Assembly: GCA_937129145.1 (NCBI GenBank)
Contig: CAKZMU010000005.1
Span: forward strand, 1-55,520
DNA from: an uncultured Lacinutrix sp.
Lineage (GTDB): Bacteria > Bacteroidota > Bacteroidia > Flavobacteriales > Flavobacteriaceae
Direction of reading: 5' to 3'
Length of the DNA: 55,520 bases
Under the pieces are notes generated by a model that saw only the letters and a list, made by a program, of their open reading frames with translations, was not told the DNA's origin and did no database searches. Below are positions 54,401 to 55,520 of the stretch, one piece after another; the stretch's first letter is position 1; the number at the start of each line of letters is the position of its first letter. The position numbers were made by a program, and so were the translations under genes.

Positions 54401-55520
54401 TAGATGTCGATAATGATAGTATTCCTGATGGATGTGATCCATTAATAGATTCAGATGGTGATGGTGTTTCAGATGCTTTAGACCAATGTCCAGGATTCGA
54501 TGATAATATAGATGTTGATAATGATGGCATTCCAGATGGTTGCGATCCACTAATAGATTCAGATGGTGATGGTGTATCAGATGCTTTGGACCAGTGTCCA
54601 GGGTTTGATGATACTGTGGATGTAGATAACGATGGTATTCCAGATGGTTGTGATCCATTAATAGATTCAGATGGAGATGGCGTTTCAGATGCCTTAGACC
54701 AATGTCCAGGGTTTGATGATAATGTAGATGTAGATAACGATGGTATTCCAGATGGCTGTGACTCATTAATAGATTCCGATGGAGATGGTGTGTCAGATGC
54801 CTTAGACCAATGTCCAGGCTTTGATGACAATGTTGATATCGATAACGATGGTATTCCTGATGGTTGCGATCCACTGATTGATTCAGATGGCGATGGTGTG
54901 TCAGATGTCTTAGACCAATGTCCAGGCTTTGATGATAACTTAGATGTTGATAACGATGGTATTCCAGATGGTTGCGATCCATTAATCGATTCAGATGGTG
55001 ATGGTGTTTCTGACACTTTAGACCAATGTCCAGGGTTTGATGACAATGTAGATGTTGATAATGATGGCATTCCAGATGGTTGCGATCCATTAATAGATTC
55101 AGATGGTGATGGTGTGTCAGATGCCTTAGACCAATGCCCAGGGTTTGATGATAATATAGATGTTGATAATGATGGCCTTCCAGATGGTTGCGATCCACTA
55201 ATAGATTCAGATGGTGATGGTGTATCAGATGCTTTAGATCAATGTCCAGGATTTGACGATACTGTGGATGTAGATAACGATGGTATTCCAGATGGTTGTG
55301 ATCCATTAATAGATTCAGATGGTGATGGTGTTTCAGATGCTTTAGATCAATGTCCAGGGTTTGATGATACTATCGATTCAGATGGTGATGGAAACCCTGA
55401 TGGATGTGATGTTTGTCCAGGCTTTGATGACAATGTTGATATCGATAACGATGGCATTCCAGATGGTTGTGATCTATTAATAGACTCAGATGGTGATGGT
55501 GTTTCTGATGCCTTAGACCA
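51454..55520 (+). CDS. Secreted metallophosphoesterase with TSP3 repeat array (3' end outside window)
   Basis: From MKINQSLKVAIVLLLLVVSN (signal peptide ending LLAQ) the frame runs open to the right edge (1355 codons). Three 'WKYLDDGSNQGTxW'-type modules come first (about 26-190, 200-365, 380-540), the first being the most divergent ('WSYYDNQNEPPNQAS'); then an FN3-like PAP domain (about 545-640; 'ERGPYLQKGSPTSVVVRW') and a metallophosphoesterase domain (about 645-940) with 'LGDAGT', 'FLGDNAYNSGT', 'GNHDGYS', 'WHHPPYTKGSHD' and 'SGHSHSYER'. From residue 963 a TSP3-type calcium-binding array follows (54340 on). Its enzyme region is a paralog of 46769-50068, on the opposite strand. The C-terminus, probably with a T9SS domain, is not visible. 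Confidence 0.92.
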   Translation, partial: MKINQSLKVAIVLLLLVVSNSELLAQTTLVNFGSSWSYYDNQNEPPNQASLDWNDVSYNDATWSSGNAQLGYGDGDEVTVTNSNAYTTYFRHDFNVTDPNLFADLNLDLIYDDGAIIYLNGVEVWRVNMPSGVVTYNTFTPTQGSDNAQISNTISNSLISGTNVIAVEIHQRSSGSSDISFDFELVADDSGNPSSGDLIEAGSEWKYLDDGSNQGTTWRGAGFNDSSWSTGNAMLGYGTITGGSVATTIGYGPDSNNKYRTTYFRKSINVADASTIGNLNLEAVRDDGMVVYLNGTEIWRDHMPTGSIDYLTFASSPAIGGSDESAWITNTIANSLVTGTNVIAVEIHQVNATSSDLSFDFKMTDSGGTPPTNDEFITDSDTWKYLDDGSNQGTGWTGTGYDDSSWASGAAELGYGDTQVTTVGYGPSSTNKYPTTYFRKSFNVTDPNAYDFLSLEAIRDDGMAVYLNGSLIWTDNMPGSWDYLTYSTAVVGGADETTWISQIVANNLVVGTNVIAVEIHQTNATSSDISFNFRLSGSTTGGGGTANVERGPYLQKGSPTSVVVRWRTDVPTESVVNYGTGLGSLSQSASDLLPKTEHELEIIGLAPETKYYYNVANNTGVIVSESSDLYFETHPSVGTSQPYKFWILGDAGTANNDQRNVRDAYYNYIGSNHTDGILFLGDNAYNSGTDSEYQNAMFENMYEDKLKNTIAWSTLGNHDGYSADSNSQSGPYYDIFTFPTAGESGGMASGTEAYYSFDYGNIHFIVLDSYETDRSVGGTMYNWAQSDIQNTTQEWIVAFWHHPPYTKGSHDSDDESELIDMRQNFLPMLEGNGVDLVLSGHSHSYERSYLLNGHYGNSDSFNSGTHTVGATGSGDGKSDGDGAYVKETSGPEAGDGAVYITTGSAGKATYLQSDGPHEAMKETFLELGSCILEVDGNSLSIKFIRETGVIDDYFTIEKGCTTDTDGDGVCDADDQCPGFDDNVDVDNDSIPDGCDPLIDSDGDGVSDALDQCPGFDDNIDVDNDGIPDGCDPLIDSDGDGVSDALDQCPGFDDTVDVDNDGIPDGCDPLIDSDGDGVSDALDQCPGFDDNVDVDNDGIPDGCDSLIDSDGDGVSDALDQCPGFDDNVDIDNDGIPDGCDPLIDSDGDGVSDVLDQCPGFDDNLDVDNDGIPDGCDPLIDSDGDGVSDTLDQCPGFDDNVDVDNDGIPDGCDPLIDSDGDGVSDALDQCPGFDDNIDVDNDGLPDGCDPLIDSDGDGVSDALDQCPGFDDTVDVDNDGIPDGCDPLIDSDGDGVSDALDQCPGFDDTIDSDGDGNPDGCDVCPGFDDNVDIDNDGIPDGCDLLIDSDGDGVSDALD
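54340..55520 (+). repeat. 108-bp tandem repeat array encoding TSP3 units
   Basis: Nine consecutive 108-bp units (54340-55311) each encode 36 residues of the form DSDGDGVSDALDQCPGFDDN then VDVDNDGIPDGCDPLI. The tenth unit (from 55312) is 171 bp because 63 bp encoding an extra 'DSDGDGNPDGCDVCPGFDDN'-type segment is inserted; another unit starts at 55483 and runs off the edge. Unit sequences differ at only a few, mostly synonymous, positions, which points to recent expansion or gene conversion. Each unit carries the D-x-D-x-D-G calcium loops and two Cys of thrombospondin type 3 repeats. Confidence 0.93.

Noticed and set aside
54335..55306. Long open frames on the minus strand (His/Leu-rich and Ser/Pro-rich readings) over the TSP3 array
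   Set aside because: The 108-bp repeat has a period divisible by three, so any stop-free frame in one unit stays open through all units; the readings are shadows of the real plus-strand gene.
54340..55520. Tandem repeats as a CRISPR array
   Set aside because: Units are contiguous, 108 bp long, coding and without unique spacers; no cas genes are nearby.

Overview
The window looks like chromosomal DNA of a member of the Flavobacteriaceae (phylum Bacteroidota), probably marine. The reasons are the low-GC composition, Bacteroidota-type promoter boxes (TAnnTTTG), secreted proteins ending in type IX secretion (T9SS type A) sorting domains, a LytTR response regulator, the rpsF-rpsR-rplI order, and a DEAD-box helicase with an Arg-rich tail. 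The genus cannot be fixed from the sequence. No tRNA, rRNA, transposase, integrase, CRISPR array or replication origin was recognised.

Layout. 1-595: 5' part of uvrA (minus strand, cut by the left edge). 0.8-8.6 kb: a DUF1080 protein, a GNAT acetyltransferase, a small lipoprotein, a lemA/DUF2207 pair, a GH95 alpha-L-fucosidase and a hypothetical protein. 8.7-15 kb: tRNA methyltransferase trmH, SRPBCC and VOC proteins, a CarbopepD-regulatory-like protein, the helicase, a YD-like lipoprotein and rdgB. 15-25.3 kb: a Tat-exported NAD-type epimerase, an acyl-CoA ligase, a membrane protein with a soluble C-terminal domain, an AGCS symporter, hpf, rlmH, DoxX, nadC, a YihY protein and a T9SS repeat protein. 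25.4-33 kb: priA, a LytTR regulator, the S6-S18-L9 operon, a glycerophosphodiesterase, a conserved small protein and hisS.

33-55.5 kb is the accessory part. It holds five T9SS-style or very large secreted proteins (536 to 2229 aa, the last cut by the right edge) and a TPR protein. They share modules in different combinations: a near-duplicated C-terminal half, a near-duplicated N-terminal half, a 'WKYLDDGS' beta-module present six times, two purple-acid-phosphatase-like enzymes facing away from each other, and a 108-bp thrombospondin-type-3 tandem repeat array. This looks like a locus where secreted surface proteins are built by duplication and module shuffling.

Functional links that can be read from spacing: lemA-DUF2207 (1 nt apart), rpsF-rpsR-rplI, SRPBCC-VOC (6 nt), DoxX-rlmH (9 nt), nadC-yihY (1-nt overlap) and TPR-phosphatase (ATGA overlap). 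Two convergent pairs share their stop codons through a CTAG. Product calls rest on motifs read by eye; no database search was possible.
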